Shown: piece by piece, positions 45,711-54,290 of the stretch
Layout: every line of letters starts with the position of its first letter
How positions within the stretch are numbered: the stretch's first letter is position 1
Assembly: GCF_019702945.1 (NCBI RefSeq)
Contig: NZ_AP024749.1
Span: 2,108,001 to 2,172,000, forward strand
DNA: 64,000 bases
Reading direction: 5' to 3'
DNA from: Flavobacterium okayamense
GTDB taxonomy: Bacteria > Bacteroidota > Bacteroidia > Flavobacteriales > Flavobacteriaceae
Made by a program: the position numbers and the translations under genes
Notes under the pieces: generated by a model
The model's database searches: none
Seen by the model: the letters and a program-made list of their open reading frames with translations, nothing else
What the model was told of the DNA's origin: nothing

Positions 45711-46343
45711 TTATTTCTGTGCTATTAATATTAAATCTGTTGTGTATGTTCCATCTTTTTCAGGAAAACTTTTGCGTTGTTCTGAAATAATTTTAAATCC
45801 AAATTCTTTTAGCGCATTTACTAAATAACTCGCCTGATGATAATAAATATAGATTTCATCCCCAGTACTTCCTTTTTTATAACCCGATTTTCTGTCTTCA
45901 TTTTCTTCCATAGTGCTGATGTATAAAACACCTTTCTTATTTAGACAAACAGCGGCGTCTTTAATCAATTGAATGGAATCATTTTCTGATAAATAAGGTA
46001 AACCAAAACCACATAGAATGGCATCAAAATTTTTATTTAATTGCAAAAAATCTCTACAATCCAATAATTGAAAATTAGCTAATGGATTGTTCTTTAGAGC
46101 CAATTCAATCATTTTTGGCGCTAAATCGGTTCCTAAAATCTTTAAATCTGAACGTTTTGCTAAAAGATACTTTGTAATATTTCCAGGGCCACAAGCTAAT
46201 TCAAGAACGTCTGGATTTTCTTTTGCTATAGTTTCGCAAAATAAGTCGAAGGTATCATTATACAAATCAAAATTCATGAAGCGCTCTTCATAAAGATTTG
46301 CATAGTTATTAAAAACTTCAACCGCTTTTTGCGTTTTATCCAT
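45711..46343 (-). CDS. Class I SAM-dependent methyltransferase
   Basis: 210 residues with the Rossmann methyltransferase motifs: motif I VLELACGPGNITKYLL (about residues 40-55), acidic strand ILGTDLAPKMIELA, LLDCRDFLQ, and FDAILCGFGLPYLS. No signal peptide. It lies one base before the maleate isomerase gene and eight after the FAH-like gene, inside the catabolic operon, yet no methylation step is needed by the inferred pathway. It may act on an inhibitory side product or regulator, or be a passenger; the substrate cannot be told. Confidence 0.85.
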   Translation of the reverse strand: MDKTQKAVEVFNNYANLYEERFMNFDLYNDTFDLFCETIAKENPDVLELACGPGNITKYLLAKRSDLKILGTDLAPKMIELALKNNPLANFQLLDCRDFLQLNKNFDAILCGFGLPYLSENDSIQLIKDAAVCLNKKGVLYISTMEENEDRKSGYKKGSTGDEIYIYYHQASYLVNALKEFGFKIISEQRKSFPEKDGTYTTDLILIAQK

Positions 46344-46350
46344 TGATAAA

Positions 46351-47268
46351 TTATTGTTTTATTTCTTTTACTGTATTTGTAATCGTTCCAATGCTTTCAA
46401 CAGTAGCTTCAATTACATCGCCATCGTGTAGCCATTCTTGTGGATTTCTACCAGCGCCAACACCAGCAGGTGTTCCAGTTGCAATAATATCGCCTGCTTC
46501 TAAAGTAAATACTGTACTTAAATCCTCAATTAAATCATTGATATTAAACAACATAAATTGCGTATTTGAATTTTGCTTTTCGACACCGTTAACTTTTAAA
46601 GATAAATTCAAATTGTGTGGATTATCAATTTCGTCTTTTGTAACTAAAATTGGTCCCATTGGAGCAAAAGTATCTTGTCCTTTAGAAACAATCCATTGTC
46701 CTTCACGACGACAATCTCTTGCTGAAATATCATTAATAACGGTATAACCAAAAACATAATCTAATGCTTCAGATTTTGGCACGTATTTTCCTTTTTTAGA
46801 GATTACTACAGCTAGTTCAACTTCCCAATCCAATTGATTGGTTAAATTTCTGTTTAATAAAACATTCGTGTTCGTTGCTGTAACTGTTGTTGGTGGTTTT
46901 GAAAAAATAATTGGTTTCGTTGGAAGTTTGCCAGTTGTATCTAATGTTCTTGCACTTTCTGCAACGTGTTCGGTATAATTTAAACCGATTCCGATGATAT
47001 TTTTTCGAGGTTTTTCAATAGGGGCCAAGAAAGTAACTTCGTCTATTTCATAGGCAATTTCTTCAAAGAAATTTTCAGGAGTTTCTGAAATTAATTCTGT
47101 GATTTCTTCAATAATTTCATATCCCATATCAATCAAATCCAACATATCATTTGGTAAAGGAAAATTGGAAATATCTCCAAAATCCTGCATGTCGATTATC
47201 TGGTTGTTATGAATAAAGCCTAATCGTGATTCTTTATTGTCTTTAGTAGTATAAGTAAGTAATTTCAT
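46351..47268 (-). CDS. Fumarylacetoacetate hydrolase family protein (acylpyruvase, maleyl-/maleamylpyruvate hydrolase candidate)
   Basis: 305 residues. FAH domain: IIGIGLNYTEHVAES, SKPPTTVTATNTNV, LDWEVELAVVISKKG (metal-binding Glu) and the final GDIIATGTPAGVGAGR. Such enzymes hydrolyse C-C bonds in 2,4-diketo acids with Mg/Mn. N-terminal 75 residues form the small prefix domain common in this group. Next to a gentisate-type dioxygenase it would hydrolyse the ring-opened acylpyruvate to pyruvate plus a C4 acid or amide. No separate maleylpyruvate isomerase (GST-like) is present, so the cis product is probably cleaved directly, explaining the maleate isomerase. Confidence 0.88.
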   Translation of the reverse strand: MKLLTYTTKDNKESRLGFIHNNQIIDMQDFGDISNFPLPNDMLDLIDMGYEIIEEITELISETPENFFEEIAYEIDEVTFLAPIEKPRKNIIGIGLNYTEHVAESARTLDTTGKLPTKPIIFSKPPTTVTATNTNVLLNRNLTNQLDWEVELAVVISKKGKYVPKSEALDYVFGYTVINDISARDCRREGQWIVSKGQDTFAPMGPILVTKDEIDNPHNLNLSLKVNGVEKQNSNTQFMLFNINDLIEDLSTVFTLEAGDIIATGTPAGVGAGRNPQEWLHDGDVIEATVESIGTITNTVKEIKQ

Positions 47269-47278
47269 TTATATTTTA

Positions 47279-48394
47279 TTATTGAATTGATTGATGTCCG
47301 TTATTTTCAGTATATTCTCGTCCTTGGTATAATCCTAAACCTTCAATTACTGGTAAATCGTTAAAGTTGAATAAGCAAGCATCTTCCGTATCGGATAGAT
47401 TATGATGTTCGTGCCAAGCCCAACTTGGAACACAAAAAATATCACGCTCTTTCCAATCAAAACGCTTACCATTTATGATCGTATAACCTTTTCCTTTTGC
47501 GCATTGATAAACAAAAGAACCTGTATGCTTGTGTGCTTTTCCTTTAAATCCAGCAGGTAATAATTGCATAGCTGCTCCCATGGTTTGCATAACATGTCCA
47601 CCAGTTAACGGATTTGAATATTGCATAAAAATACCATCAAAGGGATTGATTTCAGTTACTTTTTGTGTTTCTAATAAAGCTGGATATACTTTTTTCCAAG
47701 AAAATTTAAAAAGAGGTGAGTAGGGTTTATCCCAAACTTTATCAGCAGGAATTAAACCCGCACATCCGTAAGTAATTGGAGAATAATTTAAAGGAGCAGT
47801 TAGTTCTTGTTTATCTTCTAAAACTGCATAATCATTAGCTTCCAAAGCATTTACCAATGGAATATCAAGACCATCTTGCCAAATACATGTTTTTCCGCCT
47901 GCATCTACTCCGTGTTCATGCCAAGTTGAATTTGGAGTGATAACGAAATCGTTTACTTCCAATTCAATTTTATTTCCATCTACAACTGTATAACCACCTT
48001 CGCCTTCCATAATAAAGCGTAGGGCAGAAGCACGATGACGATGTGCTGAAGTAAATTCTCCTGGACGTGTTACTTGAATTCCAGAATATAACCAACCTAC
48101 AGCAGCGGCAACATCTTTACGTTTTTCATTTACAAGATACACAACACGTCTTCCGGCTTCTTCAGGTGTTACTAATTCAGAAGAACGCAAAACCAAATGA
48201 CGTAAATCTTCATATTTCCATAACATAGGAACTGAAGTTGAACGCGGTTCCCAAGGTTCAATATCATTGGCAACGGTCCATAATGCACCAGCACCAAGAC
48301 TTTCTAATTCTTTATAATACGCTTTTAATTCGTCTGATTCTTGAACTCTTGCGCGTCCGTAAATATCATCAGAATATTGATTTTCTTCCATCAT
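47279..48394 (-). CDS. Gentisate 1,2-dioxygenase-type bicupin ring-cleavage enzyme
   Basis: 371 residues, two cupin domains. The N-terminal cupin has the Fe(II) ligands H118 and H120 (SAHRHRASALRF) and H159/H161 (STWHEHG) with the GEGGYTVVDG turn, matching gentisate 1,2-dioxygenases. The C-terminal cupin (SFVYQCAKGKGYTIINGKRFDWKERDIFCVPSWAWHEHH) closes the pair. These enzymes cleave between the carboxyl-bearing carbon and its ortho hydroxy (or in some members amino) neighbour. Within this operon I infer 5-hydroxyanthranilate as substrate, gentisate being the conservative alternative. The start overlaps the stop of the nitrilase gene by one base. Confidence 0.88.
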   Translation of the reverse strand: MMEENQYSDDIYGRARVQESDELKAYYKELESLGAGALWTVANDIEPWEPRSTSVPMLWKYEDLRHLVLRSSELVTPEEAGRRVVYLVNEKRKDVAAAVGWLYSGIQVTRPGEFTSAHRHRASALRFIMEGEGGYTVVDGNKIELEVNDFVITPNSTWHEHGVDAGGKTCIWQDGLDIPLVNALEANDYAVLEDKQELTAPLNYSPITYGCAGLIPADKVWDKPYSPLFKFSWKKVYPALLETQKVTEINPFDGIFMQYSNPLTGGHVMQTMGAAMQLLPAGFKGKAHKHTGSFVYQCAKGKGYTIINGKRFDWKERDIFCVPSWAWHEHHNLSDTEDACLFNFNDLPVIEGLGLYQGREYTENNGHQSIQ

Positions 48395-49374
48395 TATCTT
48401 TTGTTAAATTCGTCGTGATCGTTTATAAAAGTAATTTTTCGAGTTGGTGCAGTGTTTACTCGCAAATCGAAAATATCAAATCGGTTGTAATGACCTAAAA
48501 TGTCATGCATTTGCTTCGGTTGAATACATTTTGCTAAATCAATTTCGGCATAAATCATTCCTTCATCATCAATTAAAGGTTCGCCAATAGTAGCGCCGTT
48601 AGGTCCAATAAATCCAGAAAAAGCAGAATTTTTTCGTTCTAACAACTCTTCAACATTTGAAACATCAGGTTTTAAAAATTCCATAATTTCTTTTGAAATA
48701 GTTGAACATGAAACTATTGTAAACAGTTTTCCTTCAAAAGAATGCGCAGCAGCACGAATTTTAATCGCCTCTGCCATATTGTAATCGGGTGGAGCCACAG
48801 GAAGTGAAATGTAATTCGCAATATGAATTAATTCGCCTTGAGAAAGCAAAGTAAAACGAGCTAAAGTATTAGTATTTTCACCACAAGCTAGAGTTCCAAT
48901 TGGACCAATTTCGGTATTGTACACTTTTAAAGAAGAACCATCTCCAGAAGTCCAAGTTAGTTTTTCAGCCCAAGTTGGGACTAATTTTCTATGTTTTCCA
49001 ATAATAATACCTTTGTTGTCTATGATGAGATTGGTATTGTAAATTTCGCCATAACTTTTGCCACGTTCATTTATTCCGATAACAATTTGAATATCATTGT
49101 CTTTGGCAGCTAAACATAAACGTTTAATATCTGGTCCAGTAACTTCAACCGAATTTTTATACAATTCCTCATACCATTTGCTGCCTTGAACTGGTGTCAT
49201 AATCCAATTCCAATACGGATAACCCGCTACAAAAACTTCAGGAAAAGCAATAAGTTTAGCCCCATTATTTGCTGCTTCTTTTACAAATGAAATGGCTTTG
49301 TCTATAGTTTTTTCTACGTTTAAAAAAACAGGAGCCGTTTGAACTGTTGCAGCTTTGAATTTATGAAAAGTCAT
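48394..49374 (-). CDS. Nitrilase-superfamily C-N hydrolase, maleamate amidase candidate
   Basis: 326 residues with the full catalytic triad: E46 (FPEVF), K130 (HRKLVP) and C164 (ACGENTNTLARF). The CGEN context and long form resemble aliphatic nitrilases and related amidases rather than N-carbamoyl or NAD synthetase branches. It hydrolyses a nitrile or amide to acid plus ammonia. In this operon an amide, maleamate, is the expected intermediate if the ring substrate carries an ortho amino group, so I propose maleamate amidohydrolase activity. A true nitrilase acting on an unrelated nitrile remains possible. Confidence 0.82.
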   Translation of the reverse strand: MTFHKFKAATVQTAPVFLNVEKTIDKAISFVKEAANNGAKLIAFPEVFVAGYPYWNWIMTPVQGSKWYEELYKNSVEVTGPDIKRLCLAAKDNDIQIVIGINERGKSYGEIYNTNLIIDNKGIIIGKHRKLVPTWAEKLTWTSGDGSSLKVYNTEIGPIGTLACGENTNTLARFTLLSQGELIHIANYISLPVAPPDYNMAEAIKIRAAAHSFEGKLFTIVSCSTISKEIMEFLKPDVSNVEELLERKNSAFSGFIGPNGATIGEPLIDDEGMIYAEIDLAKCIQPKQMHDILGHYNRFDIFDLRVNTAPTRKITFINDHDEFNKR

Positions 49375-49375
49375 G

Positions 49376-49807
49376 TTATGTTGTTTGAATTACGAATTTA
49401 CTGATTTTTTGCTTCATTTCCTCGTTAAAAGGCTCGGCTTTTATAGTGTTTCTATCTTCTGCAATGGTTACATTTACTAAAGTAACATCACCTTCTAAAA
49501 CAACTTTTTCAGATTCGTTTGTATATTTAAAACCACAATTTACCGAAGACGATTTTAATTCCTTTACCCAAAGCGATTTATTTAAAACTTCTCCTAATCG
49601 AGCGGCATTTTTAAATTGTACTTTTAAATCAACCGTTGGAATTCCATTTGTTTCGTGCATTTTAGAGAAAGGTCTTTCTAAAGCTTCTTCAAACCAATCT
49701 TCAACTAAATCGTTTAACATTTCTAGAAATCGTGGATAAAACACAATCCCTGCGTAATCGATATGTTTAAAGCGTATTTTTTCTTGTTTTATAAAGGGTT
49801 TATTCAT
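49376..49807 (-). CDS. 4-hydroxybenzoyl-CoA thioesterase-like hotdog protein
   Basis: 143 residues with the 4HBT hotdog signature: RFKHIDYAGIVFYPRFLEM with the catalytic D17 (HxDxxG pattern), and a central beta segment VDLKVQFKNAARLGEVL. Hydrolyses aryl- or acyl-CoA thioesters. Here it would release the hydroxylated ring acid from CoA after oxygenation, before ring cleavage by the cupin. Overlaps the preceding lipoprotein gene by eight bases and is two bases from the nitrilase gene. Cytosolic. Confidence 0.88.
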   Translation of the reverse strand: MNKPFIKQEKIRFKHIDYAGIVFYPRFLEMLNDLVEDWFEEALERPFSKMHETNGIPTVDLKVQFKNAARLGEVLNKSLWVKELKSSSVNCGFKYTNESEKVVLEGDVTLVNVTIAEDRNTIKAEPFNEEMKQKISKFVIQTT

Positions 49808-50408
49808 TTTGATTATTTTTTTTTAAATACATACCAGGACTTTCATTATCAGTTTCTTCAAAATAAGTAATACCAAATTCTTTTAATAAAGATTTCATAT
49901 GAAATATACTATTTGCAAAACTTGCAGTGTTTTCTGAATAATCTAAATTAGAACATTCAAAACAAACTTCTATATAACCTTTTATATCATTTTTGTTATC
50001 ATAAAAAACAATTAAATGTCTTGGGTTATAGCAAGCTAGGGTAGCTCCATCTCTATAACCTTCTTTAAAACTATCTTTTAATTTATTTATTTGTTCAATA
50101 GATAGTGTAATTTTATTTCTAATATAAACTTCTTCAATAAAAACTTTACCATTTTTAAAATTCTTAAACGTTCTAAAGTCTTCACTGTCTTCATGTTTCC
50201 AATGAGTTCTATTGAAATAAGCATATATTTCTACATTTGAAACATCTTTAAAAAAATGCTCAATTTCATTTAGCATTTCATCAGTTACAATCCTTTCAGG
50301 AATATCTTCATTAATTTGAATATGATAATTATTTTGATTTTTGACACTATTCTCTTTACATGAAATAATAAAGAAAAATATAAAAATTGAAATGCTTTTA
50401 AAACTCAT
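49800..50408 (-). CDS. Lipoprotein of unknown function inside the aromatic operon
   Basis: 202 residues. Very short hydrophobic N-terminus with lipobox IISCKENS (C17), then a charged, mixed alpha/beta domain with conserved-looking YFNRTHWKHEDSEDF, ACYNPRHLIVFYD and CFECSNLDY. Not recognised. It lies between the CoA ligase (2-base gap) and the thioesterase (8-base overlap), so it is part of the transcript, although a cell-envelope lipoprotein is unexpected among soluble CoA-pathway enzymes. A role in uptake or a recent insertion are both possible. Confidence 0.65.
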   Translation of the reverse strand: MSFKSISIFIFFFIISCKENSVKNQNNYHIQINEDIPERIVTDEMLNEIEHFFKDVSNVEIYAYFNRTHWKHEDSEDFRTFKNFKNGKVFIEEVYIRNKITLSIEQINKLKDSFKEGYRDGATLACYNPRHLIVFYDNKNDIKGYIEVCFECSNLDYSENTASFANSIFHMKSLLKEFGITYFEETDNESPGMYLKKNNQNE

Positions 50409-50410
50409 AT

Positions 50411-51994
50411 TTACTTCAATTTAAATCGTTGAATTTTACCTGTTTCTGTTTTGGGTAAATGCGTAATAAAATTTATAACTCGAGGATATTTATAGGGAGC
50501 AGCCGTTTCTTTAAACCATTGCTGAATTTCTTTTGCAAAATCATCAGAAGCTTTTTGTTGTTCTTTTAAAACGATATTAGCACAAACTAACATTCCTCTT
50601 TCTTCATCGGGAAGTCCAACAACTGCACATTCTAAAATGTCTTCGTGTGTCAACAAAACACTTTCCACTTCAATGGCTGCAATGTTATAACCAGATGAAA
50701 TAATCATATCATCGCCACGAGCTACAAACCAAAAATAACCATCATCATCTTGACGGAAAACATCTCCTGTGATATTCCATCCATTTTGAACGTATTCTTT
50801 TTGTTTTTCTATTCGGTTTAAATATTTACAACCTGTAATTCCTCGAACAGCTAAACGTCCAGGTTCTCCAATGGGAGTGTCATTTCCATTTTCGTCAATT
50901 AATTTTGCTTCGTAACCCAAAATAGCTTTTCCGGTTGCACCAGGTTTCATATTTTCTTCATTTGATGAAATAAAAATATGTAAGATTTCTGTTGAGCCAA
51001 TTCCATCAATAATCTTTAAACCAGTTGCGTTGTACCAATCTTCCCAAACTTTTAATGGTAATGTTTCACCAGCTGAAACACATTTACGTAAACTCGAAAT
51101 ATCGTATTCATTCAATTTTGTTGTCAATACACGCCAGGCTGTTGGTGCTGTGAAGCAAATCGTTATTTTATAATCTTGAATCGCTTTTAGTAATAAATCT
51201 GGACTTGGTTTTTCAATTAAAAATGTTGAAGCGCCAAAATACATAGGAAATAAAACTAAACCGCCTAAACCAAAAGTAAATCCTAAAGGAGGACTTCCTG
51301 TAAAAACATCATCTTTTGTTGGTTGTAAGGAATGAACTGGAAATGCTTCGCAAATGTTTAAAATGTCTTTGTGATAATGCGCTGTCATTTTAGGAATTCC
51401 TGTTGTTCCAGAAGTAAATCCAATAATAGCAATATCTTCGGCATTTGAATTATAATTTTCAAATGTCGTTGGTTTTGAATTTACTTTTGAATTCCATTCT
51501 TCCGTATCGAAATACGCAACTTTTTTAAGAAAATCAGAGTGAGTTAATTCCATTTCTTCAGCTAAATCGATATCGCAAATGGCATGAGAAATTTCGGCAC
51601 AATCAATAACGGTTTTTAATTCTTTTGCTCGAAGTAAAGGCATTGTAGCCACAACAACACCGCCAGCTTTAATAATTGCATACCAACAAGCAACCATCAT
51701 AAGATTGTTTGCCGAACGTAATAAAACTCGATTACCTGATTGCAATCCTAAATCATCAATTAAATAATGTGCGATTTGATTGGCTTTATCATGCAATTGC
51801 TTATACGTCCACTTTTCATCAAAAGTTTGAATACAAACTGTATCACCATTTTCATTTTCAATTTGAAAATCTAATAAACGATGCGCACAATTTAATTGTT
51901 CCGAGTGTTGAAATTGAGGTAAATCTAAAAACTGATAATCTGATTGTAAATCAGCTGCAGGTAAGTGGTTGTATGTGAATTTATCGTTATACAT
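50411..51994 (-). CDS. 2-aminobenzoate (anthranilate)-CoA ligase-like acyl-CoA synthetase
   Basis: 527 residues, ANL superfamily. The N-terminal segment (TYNHLPAADLQ..., LDLPQF, LNCAHRLLD) has the shape of benzoate/2-aminobenzoate-CoA ligases. ATP motif TSGTTGIPK at residues 194-202, DGIGSTEILH near 330, and catalytic lysine K520 in the terminal PKTETGKIQRFKLK. It activates an aromatic acid to its CoA thioester with ATP to AMP. Preference for anthranilate over benzoate or salicylate is inferred from family resemblance and the partner genes. One base separates it from the monooxygenase gene. Confidence 0.87.
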   Translation of the reverse strand: MYNDKFTYNHLPAADLQSDYQFLDLPQFQHSEQLNCAHRLLDFQIENENGDTVCIQTFDEKWTYKQLHDKANQIAHYLIDDLGLQSGNRVLLRSANNLMMVACWYAIIKAGGVVVATMPLLRAKELKTVIDCAEISHAICDIDLAEEMELTHSDFLKKVAYFDTEEWNSKVNSKPTTFENYNSNAEDIAIIGFTSGTTGIPKMTAHYHKDILNICEAFPVHSLQPTKDDVFTGSPPLGFTFGLGGLVLFPMYFGASTFLIEKPSPDLLLKAIQDYKITICFTAPTAWRVLTTKLNEYDISSLRKCVSAGETLPLKVWEDWYNATGLKIIDGIGSTEILHIFISSNEENMKPGATGKAILGYEAKLIDENGNDTPIGEPGRLAVRGITGCKYLNRIEKQKEYVQNGWNITGDVFRQDDDGYFWFVARGDDMIISSGYNIAAIEVESVLLTHEDILECAVVGLPDEERGMLVCANIVLKEQQKASDDFAKEIQQWFKETAAPYKYPRVINFITHLPKTETGKIQRFKLK

Positions 51995-51995
51995 A

Positions 51996-54290
51996 TTACT
52001 TATGACTTTCTGGTTTTAATGCTTTTTTCATTCCTTCAATCATTTTTCTTTCACTTCCAACAAATGGATACAAATGCGATTTTCCAGCCAAATATTGTTT
52101 TGGAATATCATTTGCATCAAAATTCTCGTAAGCTTGCGCATTTCTCACAAAATAAGGATCCAATAATAGTGGTCGACCAAGAGCTACTAAATCTGCTTTT
52201 CCATTGATTAAAATAGTGTTAATTTGGTCAATATCTTGAATGTAACCTGTTGTAATAGTAGGAATATGAACTTCATTTCGAATAGAATCTGAAAAAGGAA
52301 CTTGCCACATCCTACCAACTTGTGGTTGTTGATATGAAACTGTATTTCCAGTTGAAACATTAATAATATCAGCGCCTGCTTGTTTGAAAGCTTCAGCAAT
52401 AATTAAAACTTCTTCTTCAGTTATTCCATTTTCAGCCCAATCTGAAGCTGATATTCTTACTGACATAGGTTTGTTCTGAGGAAATACTTTACGCATTTCT
52501 GTAAAAACACGTAATGGAAATTTCAATCGGTTTTCAATTGAACCTCCAAATTCATCTTTACGAATATTTGTTAAGGGTGATAAGAAAGATGCTAATAAGA
52601 AGCCGTGATGCACTTGTAATTCAATTAAATCAAATCCAGCTTCTTCTGCATTTTTAGTTGCTTGAACAAATTCGGCAGTGATTTTGTTCATATCCTCAAG
52701 AGACATTTCTCTTGGAGCAGCCATTTTATCATTGAATGAAATAGGTGAAGCAGATAGTAATTCCCAAGGATTTTCAATGGGTTCGTTTGTTGCTTCCCAA
52801 GGTTTTTTGATTGCACCTTTTCTTCCAGAATGCCCTAATTGAATTCCTGTTTTAGAAGATGTGTTAGTATGAATAAAATCAATTATCTTTTTCCATTTAT
52901 CTATTTGATTTTTAGTATAAATACCTGTACAACCTAAAGTAATTCTTCCAGTTTCTGAAATAGCGGTCATTTCAGTTAAAATCAATCCAACACCGCCAAT
53001 TGCTCTAGACGTATAATGTGTAAAATGCCAATCGGTAATTTCACCATTTTCGGCAGAATATTGTCCCATCGGCGCCATTACTATACGATTATTCAAATCT
53101 AAATCACGTAACTTAAATTTGGTAAAGGCTGGTGGTGTTTTTAAATCAGAATTTCCAATAGAATTATTAAAATTATTTAAAACTTTGTCAGTAAACGATT
53201 TATCACGAATACCTAAATTTTCAAATGTTACTTTTTTAGAACGCGTCATGCAACCAAAGGCAAATTGAAGAAAATTATGTTGGTTATGTCTATCCATATT
53301 TTCAAACCAATCTAGCGATACATTTGCCGCATATTGAATCATTTCAACGCGATTGCGTCTGGTTTTTTCATATTGTTCAAAAGCTGCTTGAATATTATTT
53401 TGATTAGCCACAACTGCATCAGACAAACCAATGGCACATTCCATGGCTAATTTAGTTCCAGATCCAATAGAGTAGTGCGCGGTAGCTTTTGCGTCACCAA
53501 GTAATACAATGTTGTCTTTATGCCATTTTTCGTTTACAACATGAGGAAATTGTCGCCAATGTGATTTATTTGTAATTAAATGATGTCCGTCTAATTCTTG
53601 TTTGAATATTTTTTCCAATTTTTGAACAGTATCGTCTTCATTAGCAACTTCAAAACCTAATTTTTCAAAGGTTTCATTGCTACATTCAAAAATCCAAGTA
53701 CTTCTACCAGGTTCGTATTGATAGGTATGAGCAACAATCAAACCTTCAGGAGTGTTTCTGAAGAAATAAGTAAAAGCATCAAGTGGACGAGTAGAACCCA
53801 TCCAAACGAAGCGATTCTTTTTTAAGGTAATATTCGTTCCAAAATCTTCTTCAAATTGAGAACGAATTTGACTACCAATTCCGTCGGCAGCGACAATAAT
53901 GTCAGAATCGTTGAATTTTGATAAATCATTAACTTCAGCTTCAAAATGAAGATTTACACCTTCTTCACGACATCGCTGATGTAATAATTGAAGTAATTTC
54001 ATTCGCGAACAACCACAAAAACCATTTCCTGTAATTCGAACTATTTCGCCATCACGAGCTACATCTAAATCATCCCAATACGCAAAATTAGTTCGGATTA
54101 GTTCATATGATTTTGGATCACGAGTTAAAAACTCACTTAAGGTTTCATCTGAAAAAACTACTCCAAACCCAAAACTATCATCGGGTTTGTTTCTTTCGTA
54201 AACGTTTATTTCGCAATTTGGAATTGCTTTCTTAGTTAATATCGAAAAGTAGAGTCCGCCTGGCCCACCACCAATAACTGTTATTTTCAT
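51996..54290 (-). CDS. Fused FAD monooxygenase and OYE-type reductase: 2-aminobenzoyl-CoA monooxygenase/reductase or salicylyl-CoA 5-hydroxylase
   Basis: 764 residues. N-terminal flavoprotein hydroxylase (about 1-370): dinucleotide fold VIGGGPGGLYF (G7-G12) and FAD motif VLLGDAKATAHYSIGSGTKLAME. C-terminal old-yellow-enzyme domain (about 385-760): NRIVMAPMGQYSAENGEITDWH, QLGHSGRKG, HHGFLLASFLSP. This fusion occurs in two characterised enzymes: the Azoarcus 2-aminobenzoyl-CoA monooxygenase/reductase and the Streptomyces salicylyl-CoA 5-hydroxylase; both hydroxylate C5 of an ortho-substituted benzoyl-CoA. Directly abuts the flavin reductase and CoA ligase genes. Whether the OYE part reduces the ring, or is silent, decides the pathway and cannot be read from the sequence. 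Confidence 0.9.
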   Translation of the reverse strand: MKITVIGGGPGGLYFSILTKKAIPNCEINVYERNKPDDSFGFGVVFSDETLSEFLTRDPKSYELIRTNFAYWDDLDVARDGEIVRITGNGFCGCSRMKLLQLLHQRCREEGVNLHFEAEVNDLSKFNDSDIIVAADGIGSQIRSQFEEDFGTNITLKKNRFVWMGSTRPLDAFTYFFRNTPEGLIVAHTYQYEPGRSTWIFECSNETFEKLGFEVANEDDTVQKLEKIFKQELDGHHLITNKSHWRQFPHVVNEKWHKDNIVLLGDAKATAHYSIGSGTKLAMECAIGLSDAVVANQNNIQAAFEQYEKTRRNRVEMIQYAANVSLDWFENMDRHNQHNFLQFAFGCMTRSKKVTFENLGIRDKSFTDKVLNNFNNSIGNSDLKTPPAFTKFKLRDLDLNNRIVMAPMGQYSAENGEITDWHFTHYTSRAIGGVGLILTEMTAISETGRITLGCTGIYTKNQIDKWKKIIDFIHTNTSSKTGIQLGHSGRKGAIKKPWEATNEPIENPWELLSASPISFNDKMAAPREMSLEDMNKITAEFVQATKNAEEAGFDLIELQVHHGFLLASFLSPLTNIRKDEFGGSIENRLKFPLRVFTEMRKVFPQNKPMSVRISASDWAENGITEEEVLIIAEAFKQAGADIINVSTGNTVSYQQPQVGRMWQVPFSDSIRNEVHIPTITTGYIQDIDQINTILINGKADLVALGRPLLLDPYFVRNAQAYENFDANDIPKQYLAGKSHLYPFVGSERKMIEGMKKALKPESHK

